Positions 34,753 through 45,300 of a stretch of DNA of 64,000 nt are shown here, piece after piece (the first letter of the stretch is position 1; each line of letters starts with the position of its first letter). Source of the DNA: Vitis vinifera. Its lineage: Eukaryota > Streptophyta > Magnoliopsida > Vitales > Vitaceae. Where the stretch lies: assembly GCF_030704535.1 (NCBI RefSeq), contig NC_081822.1, positions 13,323,001-13,387,000 of the forward strand, written 5' to 3'. Below the pieces are notes generated by a model that searched no databases, was not told the origin of the DNA, and worked only from the letters and a program-made list of their open reading frames with translations. The position numbers were made by a program, and so were the translations under genes.

Positions 34753-37700
34753 GATAACCGTGAATGTCCGGGCCAGCTTATGCGCACCTCGACTAATCCC
34801 ACGGGGTCCTGAAGTTAACGACCGGGTAAACCTCCAGTGGCCCTGAGGGGACTTGAACTGGTATCTTAAACAAAATTAACTTCCTGCATTTCATATATGC
34901 CTTTGCAATATTTGATCTAGTTTTCCTGTCCTCTTGAAGTTGTGTTGATGTGGATTCTATATTTATTCTTGATAGCAAAAATTCCATTTTCATGCTATGC
35001 TGTTTCTTCTGCAGGCACTAGAGGTTATTCGTGAGCTTCAGAAGCACTTCCCCATAAAACGCTGTCCAATGAGACTGCGGCTCACTGTTCCTCAACAGAA
35101 TTTTTCTTCTCTTCTAGAGAAACTCAATGTCTGGAATGCTAGCATTGTTTCAAAAGATGAATCTGGGGGTCAACTATCCATTGTAAGTTTGAGATCTCAA
35201 CCTTAAACTCTAAAGTATTCTATTTTGAGCTTAATGGATTTTGAAGTGTTATTTTTATTTTTTTTTATTTTATTTTTTTTGAAGAAGAAGAGACATAACA
35301 TTATATATTATAAGATCTACAACATGTTAGAGTGCATGATATACATGGTGGACCTAAATCTTACAAGATTTAACTTTTAGGAAAATTGGTTGATCAATAT
35401 GGTATTATAACCTTGTTTATTTCCCCATTTATTGTGTAAGTCCAAAAGAGATTAATTGTAGTTGTTTGTCTACTAGCCCGAGTTTCTCTCCATGTGTGGG
35501 TATGGAGCAAGAAAGGGCGTTAAAGTGCATGATATGCATGGTGGACCCCAATCCTACTAGTTTAAGTTTTTAGGAAAATTGGTTGTTCAATATGGTATTA
35601 GAAGTCAAAATTCCTCTAGCATCCTCACACATAATTCAAAACATATTCCTAGGAAAAGAAATCATCTATATCTATTCATCATCAATACTATGACCAAGAT
35701 GAGCAATATATAATAAACTAGCCTATTTGCTTTCACAAAAATATGACTACATATAACGTCAAACTCATTGATCATCAATCAAATATCCTTGACTAACTAG
35801 CAACATTTGCATGAAACTTAATTAACCTGTTAACAATATCAATAACTATTTTGAAATCACCTTCAATACTTTCGTTGAATTGTTTTGCTAAGTTCATTCC
35901 CCAAGGCTTCACACCCAGCTACTATAATAATTGATGCTTGACCCATTAATTTTGTACCCTGACAAAAATATTACCATCATGTTTTTTAATAATGCAACCC
36001 ATTGTACTAGATTTCCCAGTACCAACCCTAGGGCCATCAAAATTAAGTTTGAAACCTCCATGTTTAGGAGGATTCCACTTGATCCATATACTCAAATTCC
36101 TGTTAGGAATACAATGATAACCAGCTCTAAAATCACTCAAACAGATTAGCTGTACCAAGTGTTCAGATTTAGTTTACCCATCATTAACTCATGTTACTGG
36201 TTGGAATTCAAATATAATTATATATGTTAGCTTGCTTAGCATCATGTACAATAATCTTTATCTATTTCTTTATCTGGAATATATAATGAATAGGGGTCCC
36301 CTTCAGGCCTTTTCTAGAGCTCTAGGAGATTTGAGACAAGGAGACCCATTGTCTCCTTATTTGTTCATCTTGGCAATGGAGGCTATCTCCATGCTTGCTC
36401 TCTAGGGCAAAGGAAGGTGGTTTTTTTTATGGTTTCCTGGTCAAAGGAAGACATGATGTAGGAGTGGAGGTCTCCCATTTATTCTTTGCAAATGATACCC
36501 CCATCCTTTGTGACGCTAGTAAGGAAAATTTTGAGCACCTAAGTTGGGTCTTCGTGTGGTTTGAGGCATGTTCAAGGCTAAAGATTAATCTGGAGAAAAG
36601 TGAGTTAATTCTAGTTGGGAATGTCCCAAATATGGAGGAGCTTGCTGAGGTTCTAGGGTGCAAGGTGGGTGTTCTCCCAACCACCTACTTAGGTCTCCCT
36701 TTGGGTGCTCCTTACAAGTCTTCTAGGATTTGGAAAGGGGTGGAGTAGTTTCAAAAAAGGCTTGCTTTGTGAAAGAGGTAGTATTTCTCAAAAAATGGAA
36801 GACAAACACTGTTTAAGAGCACTTTATCAAACAATTAAAAGTTCTTTTTTGTATAACTTTTGGGATTGGGTTAGATTGTATATTGGGGATGGTTCTATGT
36901 TGTTGTTAGATTTTGTGAACTGGTTAGGCTCTTCGTAGGGGGCGGTTGATGGTTTTTGTGTGTTCATGCTTTCTTTCTCTTTGTTTGCTTTGTATACATC
37001 ATATATACTTTTTAAATATTAATACAATCTGCATTTACCTATCCAAAAAAATAAAATAAATAGGGTGGAGTAGCTTTACTTGATAGCTGTTGGAGTGTTT
37101 ACAAAATCAACCAGGAGAACATAGTTTAAATCAAGTACCAAAACTCCAAGACTATGCCCTTTATTTGACTCATTTTGAATGATGCAATGGAAGAACTGGT
37201 GATTACCACCATTTGTTCCCCCACCGCCTACCAAAAACATATTAAAAATGAAAAGAAGAAAGTATAAAGAAACCAAAAAAGCCTTTATAACTTGACTTGT
37301 CATAAATAAGCAATGGTCATTGGGAGGTCAACATTCATTCCTTTCATATGGTCTTAAGAGACAATGGTGACAAATTGGGAGCCATTTACTTGTGCAATAA
37401 TTTGGAGTAGTACATTTTAAATTTTTTTCAGAAAGCAGTTACTGAGGCAGTAATATTCAGCAAGCTTTTTAGGTTTTTTTTTTCCCCCTGGTGGGTGCAT
37501 AGGTAGGGGCTTAGAATCAATTTGAATGGATGGAAAATAATGCAGGTTAAAGAAAATCATCATTTTGGAATCATCCATGGTGATTCAAGAGTTTTAATTA
37601 TTCTAGAACTAGTCTTAAATTTTATATACCTTTGCAATAAACTCACCTATTAAAATATCCTACACAACAAATTCTGATTTTTTTTTTTTTTTTTGCTCTA

Positions 37701-38712
37701 TCAAGAGCTAGAAGTACTTTCTTGGGTTATTGCTCTAGAGAAGGAGAGCATTTCTGACTTGCTTTGATTTAGAATTATGAGGGCCTCTACCCAAAGTTTA
37801 AAATTGTAGGTGAAAAATGTTTCTGCTTTAATAGGAACCAAATCTGGTTAATAAGCCAAATTTGCAATTTAGAAATTGAGCATGTCCTGGTAATTTAACA
37901 AAATTATAAAATTTAAAAAAAATAAAAACCCTAGAAATGGGGCATTCCTTCTAGTCATATCTTTATGTTATTGATGGACTGATTGAAGTGAAAGTATTAA
38001 AAAGGTTTTTCTAAACTGGTGTATGCAAATTCCCTCATTGAAGTTGGCTCAATTATGAAGTGAGTAAAAAGATTGTATTAAATCTGTAGGCTTGATGTAC
38101 AGCTGATTGATACACAATTGAAGTGTTAGGATGTTCCTTTTTTGTATTTTTCTTTTTTGTTTGTATTTTATTCTTTGTAGTCAAATAAAGATATCAGTAT
38201 CTCACATTCTTTTGATATTGATTTTCTTCTATTTTTACTTCCTGGAATTCAACATCTTTATTCTTTTGCAGATCTGTGAAATGGAGCCAGGTATTTTCCG
38301 AGATTGTGATGCCCTGGTGAGGAACCTGCAGGGAAGGTTGGAAATTCTTGCTGTCTCTCTGCACATGGAGGGGGACACCCATGTGGATGATTATGATGAT
38401 CATGAGCATGTGCCATCAAGGCTACCTAAGGAGTCTGCAGATCCTGTGCTCCAACTGAGTGAGAAAGTACAGAGACAGACAATCTCTGTGGGAAGCAGTA
38501 GTACTGAAGGGGAGGTAAAACAAAACAAGTGCAGCACATGTGATGCGTTTGTAGGGGATTCCAAGCAGTATAGAGAACATTTTAAAAGTGAGTGGCACAA
38601 GCATAATTTAGGACGCAAAACTAGGCAACTCCCTCCCCTTTCTGCAGAAGAGTGCCTGACTGATATGGAAATGAATGACTTGAAGGCAGATCTGAAAGAT
38701 TATTCATTTTGA
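26513..38712 (+). CDS. SBDS: ribosome maturation protein SBDS, plant form with C2H2 extension
   Basis: Five exons give a 358-aa frame: 26513-26646, 34081-34213, 34364-34564, 35015-35182 and 38272-38712. SBDS works with the GTPase EFL1 to release eIF6 from pre-60S ribosomal subunits in the cytoplasm. The N-terminal FYSH domain is clear ([19 protein letters not shown], then [12 protein letters not shown]), followed by the helical middle domain ([20 protein letters not shown] at about residues 115-134) and the C-terminal ferredoxin-like domain. Residues beyond about 250 form a plant-type tail with a C2H2 finger at C299, C302, H315 and H321 (spacing C-x2-C-x12-H-x5-H). The start is the first ATG and matches the family's N-terminus. 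All phases join (2-0-0-0). Introns 1 (7.4 kb) and 4 (3.1 kb) are filled with retroelement debris. A possible 3'-UTR exon starts near 39486. Confidence 0.93.
27365..27600. repeat. MITE-like sequence with imperfect inverted ends, SBDS intron 1
   Basis: GGCTTTGTTTGGTAG near 27369 pairs imperfectly with the reverse complement of TTGACAAACAAGCCCT at about 27580-27595. The interior is A/T- and AAAATTTT-rich with no coding. Size and ends resemble small hAT-type MITEs. No target duplication was found. Confidence 0.35.
28700..30060 (-). mobile_element. LINE (L1-type) 3' fragment in SBDS intron 1
   Basis: On the minus strand, in order from high to low coordinate: the C-terminal part of a reverse transcriptase ([30 protein letters not shown] at 29762-30055), the zinc-finger-RVT domain ([18 protein letters not shown], then C-x2-C and LLLHC at 29070-29591), and a terminal piece ending VIFFEWLG (28839-29057). 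The frames are interrupted. A T-run followed by TGATAAGTAAAGAG at 28698-28730 is the complement of the poly-A tail. It is antisense to SBDS and cannot be active because the polymerase core and endonuclease are missing. Confidence 0.85.
30061..30840 (-). pseudogene. Ty1/copia reverse-transcriptase fragment, inactivated
   Basis: The minus strand reads through the copia reverse transcriptase: [20 protein letters not shown] near 30640-30700, [12 protein letters not shown] followed by an in-frame TAA near 30523, then [17 protein letters not shown] and [13 protein letters not shown]. The catalytic YVDD box appears as YVNG (30140-30160), so the polymerase centre is lost. The fragment stops at GDDVEDM near 30112. 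No LTRs, integrase or capsid region adjoin it. It lies next to the end of the LINE at 28700-30060. Confidence 0.85.
31130..31640 (-). mobile_element. short LINE zinc-finger-RVT remnant, SBDS intron 1
   Basis: The minus frame 31371-31637 contains [20 protein letters not shown] and [11 protein letters not shown] followed by IFLHCG, matching the zinc-finger-RVT segment of the neighbouring LINE fragments but with deletions. Its left limit is uncertain. Confidence 0.65.
32290..33740 (-). mobile_element. degenerate LINE fragment, SBDS intron 1
   Basis: Minus-strand pieces include [20 protein letters not shown] with [17 protein letters not shown] (32574-32768) and [19 protein letters not shown] with [17 protein letters not shown] (33108-33368). 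These are the same blocks, in the same order, as the LINE at 28700-30060. A tail-like segment TAGACAAAATGAGGATACAT at about 32312 marks the 3' end. Numerous frameshifts and stops. Confidence 0.75.
34711..34727. repeat. left target-site duplication of SINE, 17 bp
   Basis: GTATCTTAAACAAAATT is repeated exactly at 34861-34877, bracketing the insert between. Confidence 0.85.
34728..34860 (-). mobile_element. 5'-truncated SINE in SBDS intron 3 (Au-like 3' end)
   Basis: The 133-bp insert lies between exact 17-bp duplications. Read on the minus strand it starts at CAGTTCAAGTCCCCTC (a box B), continues through GGATTAGTCGAGGTGCGC and GGCCCGGACATTCACGG, and ends in TTATCA plus poly-A. This tail resembles, from memory, the Au family of plant SINEs. 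The element begins right at box B, so box A is missing and it is truncated at insertion. The clean duplications suggest it is younger than the LINE debris in the same gene. Confidence 0.8.
34861..34877. repeat. right target-site duplication of SINE, 17 bp
   Basis: Exact direct copy of 34711-34727. Confidence 0.85.
35300..35610 (+). mobile_element. LTR-like remnant: duplicated segment with primer-site-like end, SBDS intron 4
   Basis: Two copies of about 80 bp start near 35325 and 35516 (GTGCATGATATRCATGGTGG, then AGGAAAATTGGTTG and CAATATGGTATTA). The second ends TGGTATTAGAA, reminiscent of a copia LTR edge followed by an initiator-tRNA primer-binding site (TGGTATCAGAGC). No retroviral frames adjoin. 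Confidence 0.4.
35946..36158 (-). mobile_element. RNase H-domain scrap of a plant LINE, SBDS intron 4
   Basis: The minus frame reads [18 protein letters not shown], then [18 protein letters not shown], the opening strand of the RNase H-like domain found at the C-terminus of many plant LINEs. It is only about 70 codons long and has no neighbours in frame. Confidence 0.65.
36290..37060 (+). mobile_element. internally deleted LINE fragment, SBDS intron 4
   Basis: The plus strand encodes the reverse-transcriptase block [20 protein letters not shown] followed by an in-frame stop at about 36402. It continues with [13 protein letters not shown], where the catalytic FADD motif is FAND, and then [15 protein letters not shown] and [10 protein letters not shown]. 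It jumps near 36750 to the extreme C-terminus ([14 protein letters not shown]...NWLGSS, to 36938). The zinc-finger-RVT region present in the other copies is therefore missing. It lies in the same direction as SBDS. Confidence 0.8.
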
Positions 38713-40437
38713 GGTGGGGCTATATTTTTAGTTAGCACTAGTTTCTGTTATACAAAGGTTTTCATAACCTTATCTACAAGTTCATGATGTCTAATGACAA
38801 AACTAGTAGGTAAATTGAAGTATAAATAGGAAATTCAGCAGAATAAGGATCTGGTTTATGGCTCTTGGCCAATATATATACTAGAAAACTGTGACAATAC
38901 AAAATTTTCCATATATATATTATGTGTGTGTGCATTCACACCAAATTTGTATGGTAGAGTAGGGGCTAGCGTAGTATCAAGGGAAGCTACAGAGAAGTTC
39001 TAGAGAGTTTCAGAGTCTGTTAGCTTTTGTGGGATGTAGGAGTTGTAAGACTGGGAAGTTGATCTATTGGAGTTCTTAGAAAGTTACCTCATACATAAGA
39101 TTGCTCAATTTATTTTTTATATTTTGAAATAACATCAAAGGGTAAGGAATCATACTGACCCTGTTTGTGTTTGTAAACACACACACAACATGCTAATATA
39201 GAAGCCCTTGGGAGGTTCCGTAGCAAATTTAGTCTATGAATGGCATGAACATTTCTTCCAAGTTACAGTACTGATGAGAATCTACTGCCAAATATATAGC
39301 TGGCAATTGACAAGTTGGTGGGTCAACATGACCTTTTCCTTCTTTTATTTTCACTATAGGATGATATAAATGGGCTACTTTCTTCTATTAGGTCTCTCCT
39401 TCTATTAACTGTGGTTTTGATGGCTAGATGTCTAAAGTTTTTAGTTGCATCATGTATTATCTGACTGTTGGTTGTATTTTGACAGGTTTGGGCATATACT
39501 GACGTTAGCAGATGAAGTGTAGGGCAGCATCTCCAAATTACCTATAGCCACTGTGTGTTTACATTACCCTGGGATCAGTGCTGTGTATAACCGAGTTTTG
39601 AAGCCCCAGCCCTTTTTGGTCTGTCAGATACCTACCCAAGGTGAATGGGGTTTTGTCATATGTCTACATGGTAACAATCAAGTGAGTTCACATGTAAAAG
39701 AGACCCATATGAGTATTTACACCATATAACTTAAGGATGCACGACATCTGAAAAATTCCCTGAAACTCTCTATGAAGCCTCGAACTGAAGTCGATTTCAG
39801 TCCTTTGAGGACGGTATTTCAAGTTTTTAACCTCTTTTTTAAACACTCTAATCATAGACTGTTAGCAATGAAGAGAAATAACATTGCTCTTATTTCTGCA
39901 TTAAGTTCTTTTCTAAATTGAAAGATTTTTTCAATAAAATTATCTATATAAACAAATAAGTTACATTGGGTGAGGTCTGAATGGATTGGGTAGGAGCTGA
40001 TTCTGTAATGGGCTTAAGGCCCAATACCATGTTTATAAAAGAAAGTACAGGATGTGGAGGCCCGATAAGAAGGTTGAGGACGAAAGGGAATATCGAGAAA
40101 TTGAGAGCTGCGTGGGAACCACTTGGAGCCATTTGGTCTCCTTTGGATTCCTTCATTAAATGGAGAGCAAATACTATCCACATGATCATCACCACCTTAG
40201 CCACCTCACAATCTCCTAAGAATATCCACCTTTTAAATAATCGAAAAAAACCTCAGAAAAACATAGTTCAAAGAAAATAGGAAATCCATATAAAATCGTC
40301 CAGATTCTTGGCTGGCTGGTAATGCCAAGCCCACATTCTCTGCTCACCACCCTTTCAAAACTCAATTCACACTGAACACACATAGAAAAGGGCAAAAGAA
40401 GAAGAAAAAGAGAAGGTACTCAAAGGAGAGAGTAAAA
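38713..40437. other. SBDS 3' UTR and thioredoxin upstream region
   Basis: After the SBDS stop the sequence is AT-rich. A candidate acceptor (TTTTGACAG) at 39485 could start a non-coding last exon. From about 40260 it takes on a promoter/leader character before the thioredoxin ATG, including a purine-rich leader AAAAGAAGAAGAAAAAGAG at 40395-40415. No protein-like frame and no certain TATA box. Confidence 0.4.
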
Positions 40438-40909
40438 ATGGCTCTGGAGAATTGTTTTCAAGTGAGCACAGTGTCTTGTGCCAGAGCTGGTGTTCTTCAG
40501 TCCCACCATCCATTTTCTGCTAAGGAAAAGCTTAATTTGCCGACATGTAAAGGAGTCAAACCGTCCATTTTATCATTCTCCTCCTCACCTTCTTCCTTGG
40601 ATTACTCCTTCCATCGCATCTGCCGCAAGTCCCGCATTGTCTGCAAAGCTCGCGAGGCCGTAGATGAAGGTTGCTTAGCTTCTCCTCTCTCATATCTTTC
40701 TAATTTGATTCTGCATCTTTTTAGTATTCCTGGTAGTTTTTCCTTTTAAGTATGCGTGATTCTCCTCTATTGGTAACTTGTAGAGATTGACAAAAAGCTT
40801 TAAAATTGAGAGAACCATAGTAGATATGGCTCCACGGTCACCATTTTCTGATTGTGCCAATCAAAACGTTCGGAAAGATTAAACCCCATTTTTCTGTGGT
40901 GCCATTTGC

Positions 40910-40941
<32 letters not shown>

Positions 40942-41426
40942 GCAGTTTCAAGTAATTTTGTAAATAAGGGGCATTTTTCACTTCATCTTCTCTTAAACAT
41001 GAATTGTCAAGTAAGGTAATCAGTAGTGATTCTTTGCTAAAGTGAGTCCAAAAAGCGTTCCCCAGAAGTTGAATTAATTAAAAATGCATGGTGGAAACAC
41101 ATGCAGTTCAAGTGGTGACAGATTCAAGCTGGAGTAACGTTGTGATTGCAAGTGAAAACCCAGTTCTAGTGGAGTTTTGGGCACCATGGTGTGGGCCTTG
41201 TCGGATGATTGCGCCAGTGATCGATGAATTAGCCAAGGAGTATGCAGGAAAGATCGTGTGCTGCAAGGTCAACACTGACGATTGTCCAAACATTGCCACC
41301 CAGTATGGGATAAGGAGCATCCCCACTGTTCTCTTTTTCAAGAATGGGGAGAGGAAGGAGAGTGTGATTGGTGCGGTGCCCAAGTCCACCCTCACTGCCA
41401 CCATAGAGAAATATGTAGACATGTGA
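40438..41426 (+). CDS. TRXM: m-type thioredoxin, chloroplast precursor
   Basis: Two exons (40438-40669 and 41107-41426) join in phase to give 183 aa. M-type thioredoxins reduce disulfides in stroma enzymes, using electrons from ferredoxin-thioredoxin reductase. Residues 1 to about 70 are a Ser/Lys/Arg-rich, acid-poor transit peptide. The catalytic WCGPC is at 105-109, the cis-proline is P150 in SIPTV, and [18 protein letters not shown] is the conserved m-type end. The first ATG begins the only transit-peptide-bearing frame. Unusually for the class as I know it, three extra cysteines (C129, C130, C137) lie between the active site and the cis-proline. The exact paralogue (m1, m2 or m4) cannot be set by eye. 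The gene converges on SEUSS, 945 bp away. Confidence 0.93.
40911..40940. repeat. (TA)n(GA)n compound microsatellite in the thioredoxin intron
   Basis: TATATATATA at 40911-40920 is followed by ten GA dinucleotides at 40921-40940. Confidence 0.9.
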
Positions 41427-42370
41427 TGAGAGACTAGCCTTGTATGTTTCTGATGTATTTTATCTTCAAATACTCTTTTCCTATTCTACACCAACCTTGC
41501 AACAAGTGTCCATCACAACCCATATGATTTTTGAGCTTTCGTTTTGCAGATTTTTTTACTTTGGAAATTTTATTAATCTGTTTTCTATTTTCTTTGGCTA
41601 ATGTTGCAGACCTAGACACCATATTGATGAAAAACCTTTGATCAGAACCATACCATAGATAGATTAAGTGCAACCAGAGATGGGGCTGAACAGATCCTCC
41701 CCTTTTCCGAAATCAATCTGATTTGTTAATTCTTTTTTCTGAACACCGTTAGTAGCTTTGATCCATCCATGCATTAGACTGGAAGTAAAAAAGAGTAGAA
41801 TGGATACTTCAAAACTGGCAAATTTGTCAAAATCCTTCCAAACCGGCAATACATATATATATATATATATATAGATATATATATACACTCCATGTGTCCA
41901 GGACATCCGTCCACGTGCAAGCAGAGAGAGAGAGAGAGAGAGAGAGTTGCAAATACTTGGTTTACAAATGGTTTCAGAAAAAGAATAGAGCAACTACTTA
42001 AGAAAAGAGCTCCACCAAACAATATTCCCTCTCTGAATTCCCACGTCCATTCCCATTCCCATTGTGAGTGAGTTGAGTTAGTTGAGGATAAGCAGCTGTA
42101 TCGAGTGATAAAATCAGGGAAAACAAAAGTTAGAAGAAAACAAAGCCACTTAAAAGAGGATATAACATTTCAATGATAAAAGCACTATGCTATATGTTTT
42201 CCTTTTTCTGAAATTAGTACAGAGCGGGAGGAAAGGCCCTGAAACTATTCCATCATCATACACCGCTACCTCCTCCACAGCCTGGCATTTCACCAATTTC
42301 TCGTGCTGCACAAGCAGCTGTGATCATGATCGACAACAGAAAACATTAGTCAGATTCCCCATAGGTTCTT
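41427..42370. other. convergent 3' UTRs of thioredoxin and SEUSS
   Basis: There is no coding sequence. Two simple repeats lie in the middle: (AT)n at 41852-41885 and (GA)n at 41923-41946. The left part is probably thioredoxin 3' UTR, the right part SEUSS 3' UTR. Confidence 0.5.
41852..41946. repeat. (AT)n and (GA)n microsatellites between convergent genes
   Basis: An AT run (41852-41885, with one GAT interruption) and a GA run (41923-41946) are separated by 37 bases of unique sequence. Confidence 0.9.
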
Positions 42371-45300
42371 TCACGGTGACTGCTTCCAATCAAACTGTAG
42401 ATTATTGAATCCATTAACTGCTCCTAGCCCGCCAAGCAGCTGGTTCCCCAAATCTTGTTGATGATTAATGCTTTGATCCCGAGTCATGGGTGTCATGCCC
42501 ACCCTTCCATTTATAGTCAAGGAGTTATTACCCATTGCAGCTCTCATTCCATTAACCATAGCAGACTGCCCTAGTCCACCCATGCTGCCAAATCCACCGC
42601 CTCCAATACCTGGAGTGCTGTTTCCTGGCCCATTCCCTACCAGACCACCATTAAGGCCTGTGCTGTTACTTGTGGGCAAAATCCCATTAACATTTTTCAC
42701 ATCATTCCCCAAAGAACCAACACTCACCATACCCGCTGTGCCATTAAGTTGGGATGACATCATCATTTCTTGAATGATTTTCTGGACTGAGCTCTGCGAA
42801 TCACTTGGGTCGGCCTCACCAGAGAGAGAAGGCTGTTGCATGGAAATATTCGCAGGTGAATTTGCTGTACTCATGTGAGTGGCTGCTGTCAAGGCACCAT
42901 GGGAAGTTTGGGGGGGATTGTTAGATGAAGAGGGTGTTGGTGATTGGAATGGAGAAGGATTCGGTTGAGGCTGCGGTATTGAACTGGAGGAACCAGGGGA
43001 TGGAATCTGAACAGCACCTCCACCATAGGGACTGTTTGCATTGTTCATAGAATTTTGCTGTCTAGAGTTCATGGAGTTCTGGTGTAGAAGCCCAACTATG
43101 GTGCTGGAAGAGGTAGAGGCAGATGCTGGGTTGAGGGAGTTATTTACACTAGTTACACCATTGCTAGAAGCAAGCTGCATCGCAGTGGCCTGGACAGAAC
43201 TTGGATCATTGTTTGCATTCTGAGCAATCGTTTGTTGTTGCTGTTGTTGTTGCTGCTGCATCTGTTCCTCCGGTTGTTGAGCTTGGTTATGAAAGCCAGA
43301 TGAGGCATTTGTTCTCCGCGGGAACTTGGCCAAGCTCTCTGAAATGAAACAGAAGAAATTAACTGAGTGGAATTTGATAATTGTTTCTGTAGCAGAAATG
43401 TAACTCAAATGAAATAACGATTCTGAATTTTGGGATGGCTAAAGATGAAAAGCTACACCCAGAACTGTAAGAAGTTCAAGAGGCATATATATGGTGAGGG
43501 ATACATAAGACTGCTCTGACTTGTTTTTGGTATAGAATCAATAAAAAATAAGTCAACCTTTATTTTTTGATATAGGAAAGATGGAACCTGATTACCATAC
43601 AGCATTATCTTTTACAAAAAAGAGAAGGACATGGTTTCGAAAGGACAGTATGAACAGTAACATTTTCATCTAAAAAGTATTAACCTATTCTTCAACCCAT
43701 ATATGAACAAAAAAGAGAGTGCAGGGAACCAAAAGACACTGAACCCAATGTAGCATGCATCACGAAACCCAAGGAAAAATTAACTCAGGGTTGCCCTCTC
43801 TTCCTGATAGACACTCACATGAAAACAGCAGCTAAACTCTCCCCACCCTCACCGTCCCCCCAGCAGAACTTCCCCAAAAGACCACTTGAATTTTTCTAGT
43901 CGCAATAGAAGTTGGCCCCAATCAAACCTTCTAATAAAGCTAGGATTTTGGTGTCAATACCCAAACTTGAACCAGCTGGCCTGGACAATGCTCTAACCAC
44001 ACTGCCATCAAGATTTATAGAAGCACCACTAATCTCCTCCCCTGGGTTTTCCCAATGAAAGACCACAAGGCACCCTAAGAAGGAGGAGCCCAGTTGATCC
44101 TCATCCCATCATCCCTTCTATTGGGTGCTACATAATCATATGCTAATTGCAATTGCCAAGAACTCTCTAGTGGCTGACCCCCCAAGTGAAGTTAAATGTA
44201 GTAGTGAATGACATGAGAAAAGTGACCTCAACGCCTCTGTTAATCCTTAAAAATCACAGCGCCATCATATCAAATCAACATCTGGAGAAAGAACCCAGGA
44301 AATATTTGCCAGTCACAATAACCTCTTCTACAAACACAAAGCAACAAGAACAAAGAAAGGTTTGCTGTCTTGCCACCACCCAAGTAAAGGAGACAGCATT
44401 CAAGGTTAATGACTTTATAAAACCACCTAATCTGCGGCAAATAATTAATACTAACCCTTTATTGCCACTAGCCATGTGTCATGCATATGCACCTTACTGA
44501 AGTCTGGAGAGTTTGGAGGGCAATGGAATTCATATCTCCCTCTTCTCTATTCCATGTACAAAGTTTCTTGCCAGTGGAAGTCATCTCTTATTTTCTCTAT
44601 CATATCATTTATCCCCTCCCCCCTATTTCTTCACTTGTGGTAACATTTATATTAATGATATTACAGATCTTAGATAAATGAATTGATTTTTGTATGGGTA
44701 GCTTCAGATAGTCTAGCAACACTAGAACTGTAAAGACTTTCAGAGCAATTTCTCTATTATATTCTTCCAAGCCACCACTTGCAGCCTCATAGAATTACAA
44801 CCAACAGAAAATTGAAAGACGAGAAAATCACATGTAGCTCACCCATAGGTCCAGTTCCTGTGTTTCGACTGTAATCAATCAAGTCTTTCATGCTATTAAC
44901 GACTTCTGATATCTGAAATGTATCCAGAAACAAGAAAAGGAAATAAATAAATAAATAAATGTGACAACTAAGTTGCACAATCAAAAATGTTATTCTCCTT
45001 GAAGCGGGACCTGAATGGAACATAGGATAAACAAAGAATGCTGATAATTAAATGCATGCAAATATAGGAATTACAGGTATGAGCACACCAGTATGGACTA
45101 TGACCATGATAAAATCATAATGATTATAGTTATCATGATTATGATGATGATGAAGACAACAATAATGATTTGATAGGCTACAATCATGAACATTATTGAA
45201 AAAACTCATTCTTAAAAAATGCAATAAATGCAAATGTCATTTGCATTGTATCTCGATATGAAGGAATGTTCTCATTATTTAAAGAAAAAGGCCAAAATTA

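Noticed and set aside
38131..38271. N-terminal extension of the last SBDS exon frame (hydrophobic [12 protein letters not shown])
   Set aside because: It is intron sequence that happens to be open. The acceptor TTTTGCAG before 38272 joins the exon to the SBDS frame.
41108..41422. 104-codon antisense open frame over the thioredoxin exon
   Set aside because: It is the mirror of a strongly supported coding exon on the other strand and has no homology of its own.
44186..44500. 104-codon plus-strand frame inside SEUSS intron 8
   Set aside because: It has no domain, is antisense to the gene, and lies wholly between good splice sites at 44843 and 43338.
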